Assembly (NCBI GenBank): GCA_050874385.1
Contig: JBNMKO010000021.1
Span: forward strand, 1-38,639
Source of the DNA: CAG-882 sp050874385
GTDB taxonomy: Bacteria > Bacillota > Clostridia > Lachnospirales > Lachnospiraceae
DNA: 38,639 bases
Reading direction: 5' to 3'
The notes under the pieces are model-generated. The model was given only the letters and a program-made list of their open reading frames with translations, made no database searches and was not told the origin of the DNA. Positions within the stretch are counted from its first letter, which is position 1; every line of letters starts with the position of its first letter. Below are positions 16,291-24,690 of this stretch, in pieces. A program made the translations under genes and the position numbers.

Positions 16291-16331
16291 GCGCTGTTAA
16301 TAAAACTGATAAGCAGCTTTGATAACAGCGC
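16291..16331 (-). promoter_or_regulatory. inverted repeat in the ddh leader
   Basis: Perfect 9-bp arms GCGCTGTTA (16291-16299) and TAACAGCGC (16323-16331) lie 38 bp upstream of the ddh start. They could form an RNA hairpin next to the ribosome site or bind a repressor. No T-run follows, so it is not a simple terminator. Confidence 0.45.
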
Positions 16332-16444
16332 ATGCCACAACGAATTTACCTGATTTGCTTTAATATGATGTAAGTGTAAAAGTTGTTTTTTCTTTCATAA
16401 AAAGAACTTTATAAAAAGAACTTTTTTACTTTTTCCACCAACAT

Positions 16445-16494
16445 ATTATAACGTATTGACGTAAAAATTGCAATTATAGTTAGTGTATACTAAC
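16445..16494 (-). promoter_or_regulatory. ddh promoter with operator-like palindrome
   Basis: On the minus strand TTGCAA (16468-16473), a 17-bp spacer and TATAAT (16445-16450) form a good sigma-A promoter. Just upstream of the -35 is GTTAGT-GTAT-ACTAAC (16479-16494), a 16-bp inverted repeat suited to a dimeric regulator. Confidence 0.65.
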
Positions 16495-16660
16495 GAAAAA
16501 CTTAAAAAAATTGGTGATTATATATTTTTTTATAGACGTATGCGAGATAATTATGATAAAAAATTAACAAAAAATACAATGCGTACAATATTTTAATTGT
16601 ATATTTGGCAATAATACCTTATAATATTGCATGTGTGTATGCACGGATTGGAGGTCTGAT

Positions 16661-17839
16661 ATGTCTTGGGTTGAGAATATGAGTATTAATATATTTCCGA
16701 TGGTTCTTGTCATTGTTGTTCTTATAAGCAACCGTTTCAAGGTCGGCAAGGCGAGGAGTGCAAGACTGTTTGACCACATTATTGTATTTGATTTTCTGCT
16801 TATGCTCATTGATATTGTAGGTATCGGTGTTGCCGGAAAAATGATTGGTGAGGGCAATGAAAAACTGTGGATAATCAATGTAATAAGAATGCTTTTGACC
16901 ATCTTTTTGACCACGACATGGTTTATATATGTATGTCTTAAAATATCCATCGACGGTGCGGATAAGAGAATATTGCCTGTGATAAGCGCGGCGACGGTGA
17001 TTGGCGTTGTGGCGAGCTTTGTGGTGCTGCTCATACCGCATGGGTATTTAACGCAGTACGGTCTTGAGAATGCGGGGAAGGCACTTAGAATTTGTTATCT
17101 CAGTGTGAGTGGTTTTGGAATTTTTATGTTTGCGATGAGTGCGGTGGCAGCCTTGTACGGCATGGTGCGCGAGACAAATGTGGAGATGCGCAGAATGTGC
17201 AGGTATTTGTTGGTGTTCAGTCTGTTGCCGATAGTGGGCGTGGTTATGCAGAATGTCAACCAGACATTCAGAACATCGTCGCCATGTCTTTCTCTGGCTT
17301 TGCTGTATGTCTATATAACAATGCAGAATAAAAAGGTTATGACGGACAGTCTGACGGGCGTGAATAACAGGCGTGAGCTTGATGCGTATCTTGAAAGGCG
17401 CGGCAGGCAGGATGGACAGCCGGAGTGGGGCATGCTTATGATAGATGTCGATGATTTTAAAAAGATTAATGACACCATCGGTCACAAGCTTGGAGACGAC
17501 GCTCTGTGGCATGTGGCAGACATTCTTCGCAGTGAGTTTGCAAAAGAGGGATATTTTGTCGCGAGATACGGCGGTGATGAGTTTGTCGTGTGCGGTGATT
17601 GGGGCAGCAAAGATGAGCTTTGGCATGTGAGAAATGAGATTGAAAATAAGGTTAAGCAGTTTAACATTGAAAAGGATAGACCATATAATCTGTCGCTTAG
17701 CATAGGAGTGGCGCTCTGGCATGAGAGCGGATGCAGGGTGGCTTCAATTTTGGAGACGGCGGACAAGGATATGTACGAGCAGAAGCAGATGCATAAGGAA
17801 CGGAGGAAACCTGATTGTGAACGTTGCAGTGTATATTGA
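16661..17839 (+). CDS. membrane diguanylate cyclase 1 (7TM-like plus GGDEF)
   Basis: The 392-residue protein starts at 16661, preceded by GGAGG. Roughly seven hydrophobic segments occupy residues 1-225 (for example FPMVLVIVVLI, FDFLLMLIDIVGIGV, LLTIFLTTTWFIYV). A GGDEF domain follows, with MTDSLTGVNNRREL, MLMIDVDDFKKINDTIGH and the active site RYGGDEFVV near residue 304, all intact. It should convert two GTP to cyclic di-GMP under control of the membrane sensor. No RxxD inhibitory site lies at the usual position before GGDEF. The next gene, a close architectural copy, overlaps its end by 23 nt. Confidence 0.93.
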   Translation: MSWVENMSINIFPMVLVIVVLISNRFKVGKARSARLFDHIIVFDFLLMLIDIVGIGVAGKMIGEGNEKLWIINVIRMLLTIFLTTTWFIYVCLKISIDGADKRILPVISAATVIGVVASFVVLLIPHGYLTQYGLENAGKALRICYLSVSGFGIFMFAMSAVAALYGMVRETNVEMRRMCRYLLVFSLLPIVGVVMQNVNQTFRTSSPCLSLALLYVYITMQNKKVMTDSLTGVNNRRELDAYLERRGRQDGQPEWGMLMIDVDDFKKINDTIGHKLGDDALWHVADILRSEFAKEGYFVARYGGDEFVVCGDWGSKDELWHVRNEIENKVKQFNIEKDRPYNLSLSIGVALWHESGCRVASILETADKDMYEQKQMHKERRKPDCERCSVY

Positions 17840-18971
17840 AGCTAATATATTTCCTATTGCGGCATTGCTTGTGATTTTAAATAATTTAAGGCGCGATATG
17901 TCATTTTCGTGGAGAAGGCATTGCCTTGAAGTGATAATGAAGCTGACTATATGCATAATGCTGTTCAATGTGATAGGGTGGTGCCTTGACGGGATGCCGG
18001 GTCAGCTTGCAAATGTGATATTGTGGGTTGACAATACGGCATACTATGCTTTTATGGTATATATGGCTTTTCTGTGGTTTTTGTATGTATTTGACAAGGT
18101 AACGGATGGAGACGGACAGATAGGGCTTTCGGTTATTCCAAAGGCAATTCCGCTCATAGTATGTATTGTGATGCTGGCGGTGGGTGTGGTAAAACCGTTT
18201 ATATTTTATATTGATGGCAACAATATGTACCGGAGAGCACCGCTTCACTTTGTGACAACGTTGGCTGCCGCCGGGTATATAGCCGCGGCATGTGTCATGT
18301 CCTTTATAAAAATATTCAAGGTTACGGAGCGCGAAATTCGTATACAGTACGGCTTCCTTGCGGTGTTTGGCGTATTTCCTCTTATCGGAGGTGTTATCCA
18401 GACTTTTGTGTACGGCATGGATTTTCTGTGGCCGCTCACAACGGCGGCGCTTGTCATGGTGTACATAAACATACAGCAGCAAAATGTCAGCCGCGACGGG
18501 ATGACAGGGCTCAACAACAGACGGCGGCTTGACCAGTACGTCGATGCGCTTTCGAGGGAGCACTTGGGAAAAGAGCCTCTGTGCTACAGTATAATGGATA
18601 TCGACAGCTTTAAGGAGATAAATGACAGCTTGGGGCATCAGACAGGCGACAAAGTGCTTTGTCTTGTTGCGGATGCTCTTAAAAAGGTGTATGGTAATAC
18701 AAGAAGCTTTATCGCTAGGTACGGCGGTGATGAGTTCGTTGTCATATCACGCGGTTTTGATGCGGCTCAGGCGGACGCTTATAGGAAGAAGCTTGAGAAG
18801 ACGATAGCGCAGATGGAGTGTGCCGAGCTTCATGGCAGGGTGCTCACGGTGAGCATGGGCTTTGCGTTTTACGGTGAGAATGGATGCGGCGAAATCAGGG
18901 ATATGATGGAGCTTGCGGACGAGAGAATGTACCAGATTAAGCAGGAGCACCACGGCGACAGGGGCAGGTAA
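17817..18971 (+). CDS. membrane diguanylate cyclase 2 (tandem copy)
   Basis: About 384 residues from the GTG at 17817, which has GGAGG ten bases upstream and lies inside the end of the first cyclase gene. The architecture mirrors the neighbour: N-terminal IEANIFPIAALLVI resembles the first protein's INIFPMVLVIVVLI, followed by about seven membrane segments and a GGDEF domain. The active site RYGGDEFVV is again near residue 303, with GMTGLNNRRRLD and YSIMDIDSFKEINDSLGH intact. The pair looks like a tandem duplication that diverged, and translation is probably coupled. Each membrane part may sense a different signal while producing the same messenger. Confidence 0.93.
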   Translation: MNVAVYIEANIFPIAALLVILNNLRRDMSFSWRRHCLEVIMKLTICIMLFNVIGWCLDGMPGQLANVILWVDNTAYYAFMVYMAFLWFLYVFDKVTDGDGQIGLSVIPKAIPLIVCIVMLAVGVVKPFIFYIDGNNMYRRAPLHFVTTLAAAGYIAAACVMSFIKIFKVTEREIRIQYGFLAVFGVFPLIGGVIQTFVYGMDFLWPLTTAALVMVYINIQQQNVSRDGMTGLNNRRRLDQYVDALSREHLGKEPLCYSIMDIDSFKEINDSLGHQTGDKVLCLVADALKKVYGNTRSFIARYGGDEFVVISRGFDAAQADAYRKKLEKTIAQMECAELHGRVLTVSMGFAFYGENGCGEIRDMMELADERMYQIKQEHHGDRGR

Positions 18972-19098
18972 GCGCTAAAAAACGTAAACAGCTTTTGAGT
19001 ATTGGTTAGAAAATGTGAGATACATACATTTTTGTATATATATATTTTTGTATATATTAAAGCACAATTAAGCATATTAAAATGGAGAGGCAAAAATT

Positions 19099-20910
19099 AT
19101 GGCAGAGGAATTACTTTTCAGAAAAGATGTAAAAAAGGAGCTTACATGGGATTTATCCCTTATTTACAAGGACGAGGCGGCATTGCTTGCCGACGCTGAC
19201 AGGATGGAGAAGCTGACAGCGCAGGTTGAGGAAAAATATAAGGGAAAGCTTGACAATGCGGACGCGATAAATGCGTGTCTTGATATGCTCCGCGAGATTG
19301 ACGGGATAGTTACTCTTGTTGGGAACTACTGCGAGCTTGCGACATCGGTGGATTACTATGATACCCACAATATGGAGCTTTCGGGCAGAATGAACAGAAA
19401 GATATCGGAGTGCATGAGCCGTTTAAGCTTTATAGACAGCGAGCTTGTGGCGCAGTCCGACGAGGTGATAAAGGCGGCAGTGGACGTATCGAAGGAAAAT
19501 GCGGGCTATTTGAGGAAAGTGCTAAGAAAAAAGCCGCATCTTTTAAATCCTGAGACTGAGAAGGTGCTTGCGGCGCTATCACAGACGACAAATGTGCCTT
19601 ACGAGATATACAACACGGCAAAGCTTGCGGATATGAAATTTCCCGACTTTGAGGTTGATGGAAAGAAGTATCCTCTTGGATACTCACTTTTTGAGGACGA
19701 CTATGAGTATGACGAGAGAACGGATGTTAGAAGGGCGGCGTTTGAGGCATTTTCGGCAAAGCTTCACGAGTATGAGAATGTGACAGCGGCGGCATACAAT
19801 GCAAATGTGCAGTATGACAAGACTATGGCAGATTTGCGCGGTTTTGACAATGTGTTTGACTCTCTTCTCTTTGGTCAGCATGTGGATATATCTCTTTATA
19901 ACAGGCAGATTGACCTTATTATGGAAAAGCTTGCCCCTCACATGAGAAAGTATGCGAAGCTTTTAGGAAAGGTACACAATCTTGACAAGGTGACTTATGC
20001 GGATTTGAAGCTCCCGGTTGATGCAACTTATGCGCCTAAGCTCACGATAGAGGAGTCAAAGGACTATGTTACAAAGGGTCTTTCAATTCTCGGAGATGAC
20101 TATGTAAAGATGGTTGAGACAGCGTATGAGCAGCGCTGGTTTGACTTTGCACAAAATCAGGGCAAGTCCACGGGCGGTTTCTGCGCGAGTCCTTACGGGA
20201 AAAATTCATTCATTCTTCTTAGCTGGAATGGAAGAATGTCGGATGTGTTCACTATAGCACATGAGCTTGGACATGCGGGGCATTTTAAGGCATGCAACGC
20301 GGCGCAGTCCATTTTTGATACAAATGTATCAACATATTTTGTGGAGTGTCCGTCTACAATGAATGAGCTTCTGCTCGGACACTACCTGTTAAAGACGAGC
20401 GATGACAAGCGTTTCCGCCGCTGGGTGCTTGCAAACATGGTTGGCAACACCTACTATCACAACTTTGTCACTCATCTTTTGGAGGCGGCGTACCAGAGAG
20501 AGGTTTACCGCAAGGTCGAAAATGGTGAGAGCGTTCAGGCTGAGACACTAAATGCCATAATGAAGGATGTGCTCACAAAGTTCTGGGGCGATGCTGTGGA
20601 GCTCACAGACGGCGCGGAGCTTACATGGATGAGACAGCCTCATTACTATATGGGACTTTACTCATACACCTACAGCGCAGGTCTCACTATTGCCACACAG
20701 GTGTGCAAGAGAATAGAAAATGAGGGTCAGCCGGCGGTTGACGACTGGAAGAATGTATTAAAAGCCGGCGGAACAAGGACACCTGTTGAGCTTGCGGCTA
20801 TGGCAGGCATAGACATCACGACGGATGCGCCTTTGCTTGACACAATCGAGACAATCGGGGCGATGATTGACGAGATATGCCAGCTCACAAACGAACTTGA
20901 GGGCAAATAG
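19099..20910 (+). CDS. pepF: oligoendopeptidase F (M3 family)
   Basis: The 603-residue protein has the usual length. The zinc site HELGHAGH is near residues 388-395, with the third ligand Glu in VECPSTMNELLLGHYLL. Other family stretches are LTWDLSLIYKDE at the N terminus, WFDFAQNQGKSTGGFCAS, and YSYTYSAGLTIATQV near the C terminus. It hydrolyses oligopeptides in the cytoplasm. GAGAGG precedes the ATG. nth follows 32 bp downstream and is probably cotranscribed. Confidence 0.97.
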   Translation: MAEELLFRKDVKKELTWDLSLIYKDEAALLADADRMEKLTAQVEEKYKGKLDNADAINACLDMLREIDGIVTLVGNYCELATSVDYYDTHNMELSGRMNRKISECMSRLSFIDSELVAQSDEVIKAAVDVSKENAGYLRKVLRKKPHLLNPETEKVLAALSQTTNVPYEIYNTAKLADMKFPDFEVDGKKYPLGYSLFEDDYEYDERTDVRRAAFEAFSAKLHEYENVTAAAYNANVQYDKTMADLRGFDNVFDSLLFGQHVDISLYNRQIDLIMEKLAPHMRKYAKLLGKVHNLDKVTYADLKLPVDATYAPKLTIEESKDYVTKGLSILGDDYVKMVETAYEQRWFDFAQNQGKSTGGFCASPYGKNSFILLSWNGRMSDVFTIAHELGHAGHFKACNAAQSIFDTNVSTYFVECPSTMNELLLGHYLLKTSDDKRFRRWVLANMVGNTYYHNFVTHLLEAAYQREVYRKVENGESVQAETLNAIMKDVLTKFWGDAVELTDGAELTWMRQPHYYMGLYSYTYSAGLTIATQVCKRIENEGQPAVDDWKNVLKAGGTRTPVELAAMAGIDITTDAPLLDTIETIGAMIDEICQLTNELEGK

Positions 20911-20942
20911 TCCTCCATGGCTTGCCGTGGAGAGTAATCAGT

Positions 20943-21587
20943 ATGGAGTATGACATGACAAAAAAACAGCTTGCATTGGAAATAATAGAGAGACTTAAAA
21001 AAGAATACCCTGATGCCGCATGTTCGCTGGAGTACAGTGAGGCGTGGAAGCTGCTTGTCAGCGTGCGCCTTGCCGCACAGTGTACAGACGCGAGGGTGAA
21101 TGTGGTTGTTCAGGATTTGTACGCGCACTTTCCGGATGTCAATGCGCTTGCCGATGCTCCTGTCGAGGAGATTGAAAAGCTGGTTCGCCCGTGTGGACTG
21201 GGAAACAGCAAGGCGAGAGACATAAGCGCATGTATGAAAATGCTGCGCGACAAGTACAATGGTCAGGTTCCGGATGACTTTGACGAGCTTTTAAAGCTTC
21301 CGGGCGTTGGCAGAAAGAGCGCGAACCTCATTATGGGCGACGTGTTTGGCAAGCCGGCGATAGTAACCGACACACATTGCATACGTCTTGTGAACAGAAT
21401 GGGACTTGTCGACGGTGTAAAAGAGCCTAAGAAGGTTGAGATGGAGCTGTGGAAGATAATACCGCCCGAGGAGGGCAATGTTTTCTGCCACAGACTTGTG
21501 GAGCATGGCAGGGCGGTGTGTACCGCGAGGACGAAGCCGCACTGTGATAATTGCTGCATAAAAGATATCTGTGCAAAGAATATCTAG
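20943..21587 (+). CDS. nth: endonuclease III, DNA glycosylase/AP lyase
   Basis: About 214 residues from the ATG at 20943, which follows GGAGAG; a second ATG lies 12 bp on. The helix-hairpin-helix LPGVGRKSANLIMG carries the catalytic Lys, and TDTHCIRLVNRMG the catalytic Asp. The C-terminal four-cysteine iron-sulphur site is CTARTKPHCDNCCIKDIC, which reads C-X7-C-X2-C-X5-C, one residue longer in the first gap than the usual X6. The enzyme removes oxidised pyrimidines and nicks abasic sites in base-excision repair. Confidence 0.95.
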   Translation: MEYDMTKKQLALEIIERLKKEYPDAACSLEYSEAWKLLVSVRLAAQCTDARVNVVVQDLYAHFPDVNALADAPVEEIEKLVRPCGLGNSKARDISACMKMLRDKYNGQVPDDFDELLKLPGVGRKSANLIMGDVFGKPAIVTDTHCIRLVNRMGLVDGVKEPKKVEMELWKIIPPEEGNVFCHRLVEHGRAVCTARTKPHCDNCCIKDICAKNI

Positions 21588-21713
21588 CTTTAGTTATTTT
21601 TAATTAAAACAGATAATTTACTTTGCGGTATAATAAGTTGTATTTATGATTTATTTCAAAAATCGAAATATATATATGAGCACAATTTATTATATTTGTA
21701 GTTTCAATAAAAT

Positions 21714-21752
21714 AAAGACCGTGTAGGCACACAGCTTACACGGCTTTATTTT
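21714..21752. terminator. bidirectional terminator between nth and MATE gene
   Basis: CCGTGTA (21719-21725) and TACACGG (21737-21743) form the stem, with AAAGA before and CTTTATTTTTT after. It overlaps the end of the MATE gene. Confidence 0.75.
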
Positions 21753-23085
21753 TTATTTCTTTCCATTTCTTTGTGAAGAAAAATGCGAGCATACAGAACA
21801 TTCCGAATGCGAAGCTTATCGGGAAACATGCCATTATGTAACCGCCATCTATAAAATAATTTATGAAATATCCGACAGGAATACGCACAGCCCACAGCAT
21901 AAGTATGTTGATTATTGTAGGGTAGCGAACCTCGCCGAGACCGTTTGCGAAGCTTATTATTCCGTTGAATACGGCGTAAGTCCATGTAAACGGCAGCACA
22001 ACGCGGACGTATCTTGTCGCGATTTTTAGGACTTCCGGGTCTTTGTTAAAAAGTGCAAGAAGCGGTTCGCAAAAAAACGTGAGCGTAACGCCCGCGATAC
22101 ATGTTATAAGACCTGAGTAGAACGGAATGCGCTTTGCGCCCTGAACAAGCCTGTCGTATTTGCCGGCACCGAGGTTCTGTCCGGCGAAGGTCGTAGCTGC
22201 GGAGGAGAAGGAGGTTATTGCGACATTTGCAATTCCGGTGATTTTTCCTGCCACAGAACAGCCGGCGATGAATATCGTTCCCTGTGCATTCACAAGCGAC
22301 TGCATCATAATGTGCCCGAAGGAGTATAGCGAATTGTTAAGCCCGAGAGGAAGTCCTACACGGACAATGTCGAGGAGAACGCTCTTGTCAGGTCGTCCCG
22401 GCAGCAGTCGGTATTCTAGCTCGGGGTATTTCTTTTTTATGTAAAAAATACTGCAAAACCATGAGGCGTACATGGCACATGCCGTGGCGAGCGCCGCACC
22501 TGACACATCCATGCGTACTCCGGCGACAAGAACTAAGTCAAGCACAATGTTGACCACACAGGATATAATAAGAAATAGGAGGGATGCGCGGCTGTCGCCA
22601 AGCCCTCGCAGTATTCCCGCATTCATGTTGTAGCCCATGTTTCCGAGTGTGCCAAGAAAAATTATATTGATATATGCGATGGCGTAATTCCAAGCGTCCG
22701 CCGGAACCTGCATAAAGCGCAGCACATACGGGCTTATAAGTATTCCAAGAAATGACAGCGGAATGCCGCACACATACAAAAAGAAGGTCGCGGTTGAGAT
22801 AACCTTTTTAAGCTGCGTCGTGTCACCGCGTCCCGCGCACTGTGAAACGAGTATAGATACACCTGTTCCAAGCCCGAGAAATACGCACAGTAATAACTCT
22901 ACGGGCTGAGAGCTTGTGCCTACAGCCGCAAGCGATGCCGGACTGCAATAATTTCCTATGACAAGTGTGTCAACGGTGCTGTACAACTGTTGCAGCACAT
23001 TTCCAAGACAGATTGGGAGCGCAAAAAGTATGACCAGTCTCATAATGCGGCCTTTTGTCATATCAATTTTTTTGTGCGGGTTCAT
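21736..23085 (-). CDS. MATE-family multidrug/sodium antiporter 1
   Basis: About 449 residues from the ATG at 23085, which has AGGTGA upstream; a further in-frame GTG 24 nt up is less likely. The sequence is hydrophobic throughout with about 12 membrane segments and the internal twofold repeat of MATE exporters. Family stretches include LPICLGNVLQQLYSTVDTLVIG near the N terminus and the inter-repeat RVGLPLGLNNSLYSFGH. By family it exports cationic drugs or metabolites using Na+ or H+. It is divergent from a second MATE gene 187 bp away. Confidence 0.93.
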   Translation of the reverse strand: MNPHKKIDMTKGRIMRLVILFALPICLGNVLQQLYSTVDTLVIGNYCSPASLAAVGTSSQPVELLLCVFLGLGTGVSILVSQCAGRGDTTQLKKVISTATFFLYVCGIPLSFLGILISPYVLRFMQVPADAWNYAIAYINIIFLGTLGNMGYNMNAGILRGLGDSRASLLFLIISCVVNIVLDLVLVAGVRMDVSGAALATACAMYASWFCSIFYIKKKYPELEYRLLPGRPDKSVLLDIVRVGLPLGLNNSLYSFGHIMMQSLVNAQGTIFIAGCSVAGKITGIANVAITSFSSAATTFAGQNLGAGKYDRLVQGAKRIPFYSGLITCIAGVTLTFFCEPLLALFNKDPEVLKIATRYVRVVLPFTWTYAVFNGIISFANGLGEVRYPTIINILMLWAVRIPVGYFINYFIDGGYIMACFPISFAFGMFCMLAFFFTKKWKEIKNKAV

Positions 23086-23203
23086 GTAAAAATTCACCTG
23101 ACCTTTCACAGTTTAGTTTTAAGTCTTGCTTTATAATACATCTGTCTAAGAAAAAAAGAAATATATAATAGTGACTTATTTTTTGTATTTTAACTACTTG
23201 GTG

Positions 23204-23232
23204 TTGCCTTTTAAGTTATAAAAATATATTAT
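23204..23232 (+). promoter_or_regulatory. promoter of MATE gene 2
   Basis: TTGCCT (23204-23209), a 17-bp spacer and TATTAT (23227-23232) lie 41 bp upstream of the start codon. Confidence 0.5.
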
Positions 23233-23272
23233 TGTACTGTAATTTAACGCTATCGTGACATGGAGGATTATT

Positions 23273-24661
23273 ATGTCAAATATTAAAACACAGAGCGCGC
23301 CCGACAAGCCCCACGCAGGCGGCAAGGATTTTTCTAAGGGAAGTGTCTGGAGCAACATTATGGTGCAGGCGTTTCCTCTTATTCTTGCACAGCTTGTACA
23401 GCTTCTCTACAATGTCGTGGACAGAATATATATAGGGCATCTTCCGGGGGCGGACAGTCTTGCACTCACGGGAATAGGTCTTGCATTTCCGTTGACCACG
23501 CTTGTGGCGGCGTTTACATATCTTTTTGGCATGGGAGGAGCGCCGCTTTTTTCCATAGAGCGCGGAGCTGGAAATGATGAGAAAGCAGAGCGGATTTTGG
23601 GAAATACTTTCACAATGCTCTTTGCAAGTTCGTTCATTATATTTATCCTATGCTATGTTTTTCGCAGACCTGTTTTGTATATTTTTGGAGCGAGTGATGC
23701 GTCCTATGTTTATGCGGATGAGTATCTGAGGATTTATCTTTTCGGGACGACATTTACAATGCTTGCCACGGGACTAAACGGTTTTATAAATGCGCAGGGA
23801 TTTCCGAAAATGGGAATGATGACCACACTCATAGGAGCAGTTTTAAATCTGGTTTTAGACCCGCTGTTTATCTTTGTATTTAACATGGGTGTCAGCGGGG
23901 CGGCGCTTGCGACAATTATAAGTCAGGCTGTGTCGGCTGTGTGGGTTATGAATTTTCTTTTAAACCCGAGAGGAAAAGCGGCATATCATATAAAGGCATC
24001 CTGCTTAAAGCCCGATTGGAAACTTGTGGGGGATATAACGCAGCTTGGTCTTGCCGGATTTATCATGCAGGGAACGAACTGCATGGTGCAGGTTGTGTGC
24101 AACGCGACGCTAAAGATTTTTGGCGGAGATTTGTATGTGGGAATTATGACGGTTATAAATTCCGTGAGGGAGATAATGTCACTGCCTGTCAGCGGACTTA
24201 CAAGCGGTTCGCAGCCCGTTCTTGGATATAATTACGGCGCAAAAAAATATGACAGGGTGAGAAGTGGAATAAGATTTACCGCGGTGATAGGAATTGCGTA
24301 CACGGCGCTTGCATGGATTGTTGTTCTTCTCATTCCAAGACAGCTCATGGCGATATTTACCGATGATGCACAGACGATTGCCTACGGTGCGGACGCGCTA
24401 AAGACATATTTCTTTGGATTTGTGTTCATGTCGTTTATGTTTACGGGGCAGTCGACCTTTACCGCGCTTGGCTATTCAAAACATGCCATATTCTTTTCAC
24501 TTTTGAGAAAGGCGATAATAGTTGTGCCGCTTGTGATAATCCTTCCTAGAATTGGATTTGGGGTTATGGGAGTGTTTTTGTCGGAGCCGATATCAAATGT
24601 TATCGGCGGACTTGCGAGCTTCATAACGATGTACTTTACGGTGTACAGAAAACTGAAATAA
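23273..24661 (+). CDS. MATE-family exporter 2
   Basis: The 462-residue protein starts at 23273 behind GGAGG. A polar N-terminal tail of about 25 residues precedes about 12 membrane segments. Family stretches are FPLILAQLVQLLYNVVDRIYIGH and the mid-protein VSGLTSGSQPVLGYNYGAK, which is closer to the MepA-like branch than to MATE 1. It should export small molecules with ion exchange. Divergence of two distinct MATE genes from a shared 187-bp region invites co-regulation, though no operator was recognised. Confidence 0.93.
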   Translation: MSNIKTQSAPDKPHAGGKDFSKGSVWSNIMVQAFPLILAQLVQLLYNVVDRIYIGHLPGADSLALTGIGLAFPLTTLVAAFTYLFGMGGAPLFSIERGAGNDEKAERILGNTFTMLFASSFIIFILCYVFRRPVLYIFGASDASYVYADEYLRIYLFGTTFTMLATGLNGFINAQGFPKMGMMTTLIGAVLNLVLDPLFIFVFNMGVSGAALATIISQAVSAVWVMNFLLNPRGKAAYHIKASCLKPDWKLVGDITQLGLAGFIMQGTNCMVQVVCNATLKIFGGDLYVGIMTVINSVREIMSLPVSGLTSGSQPVLGYNYGAKKYDRVRSGIRFTAVIGIAYTALAWIVVLLIPRQLMAIFTDDAQTIAYGADALKTYFFGFVFMSFMFTGQSTFTALGYSKHAIFFSLLRKAIIVVPLVIILPRIGFGVMGVFLSEPISNVIGGLASFITMYFTVYRKLK

Positions 24662-24686
24662 AAGGGAAGCGGACGCTTCCCTTTGT
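24661..24686. terminator. terminator shared by MATE gene 2 and the GGDEF-EAL gene
   Basis: Perfect 11-bp arms AAAGGGAAGCG (24661-24671) and CGCTTCCCTTT (24674-24684) are separated by GA. It lies five bases before the converging gene end. Confidence 0.9.
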
Positions 24687-24690
24687 TAGG

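Noticed and set aside
17048..18638. Long minus-strand frames opposite the diguanylate cyclases
   Set aside because: They are antisense shadows of strongly supported GGDEF genes and have low-complexity, His/Lys-rich translations.
21800..21970. GCGAAGC motifs inside the MATE gene as part of the hairpin family
   Set aside because: They lie in coding sequence without the surrounding stems seen in the intergenic copies.
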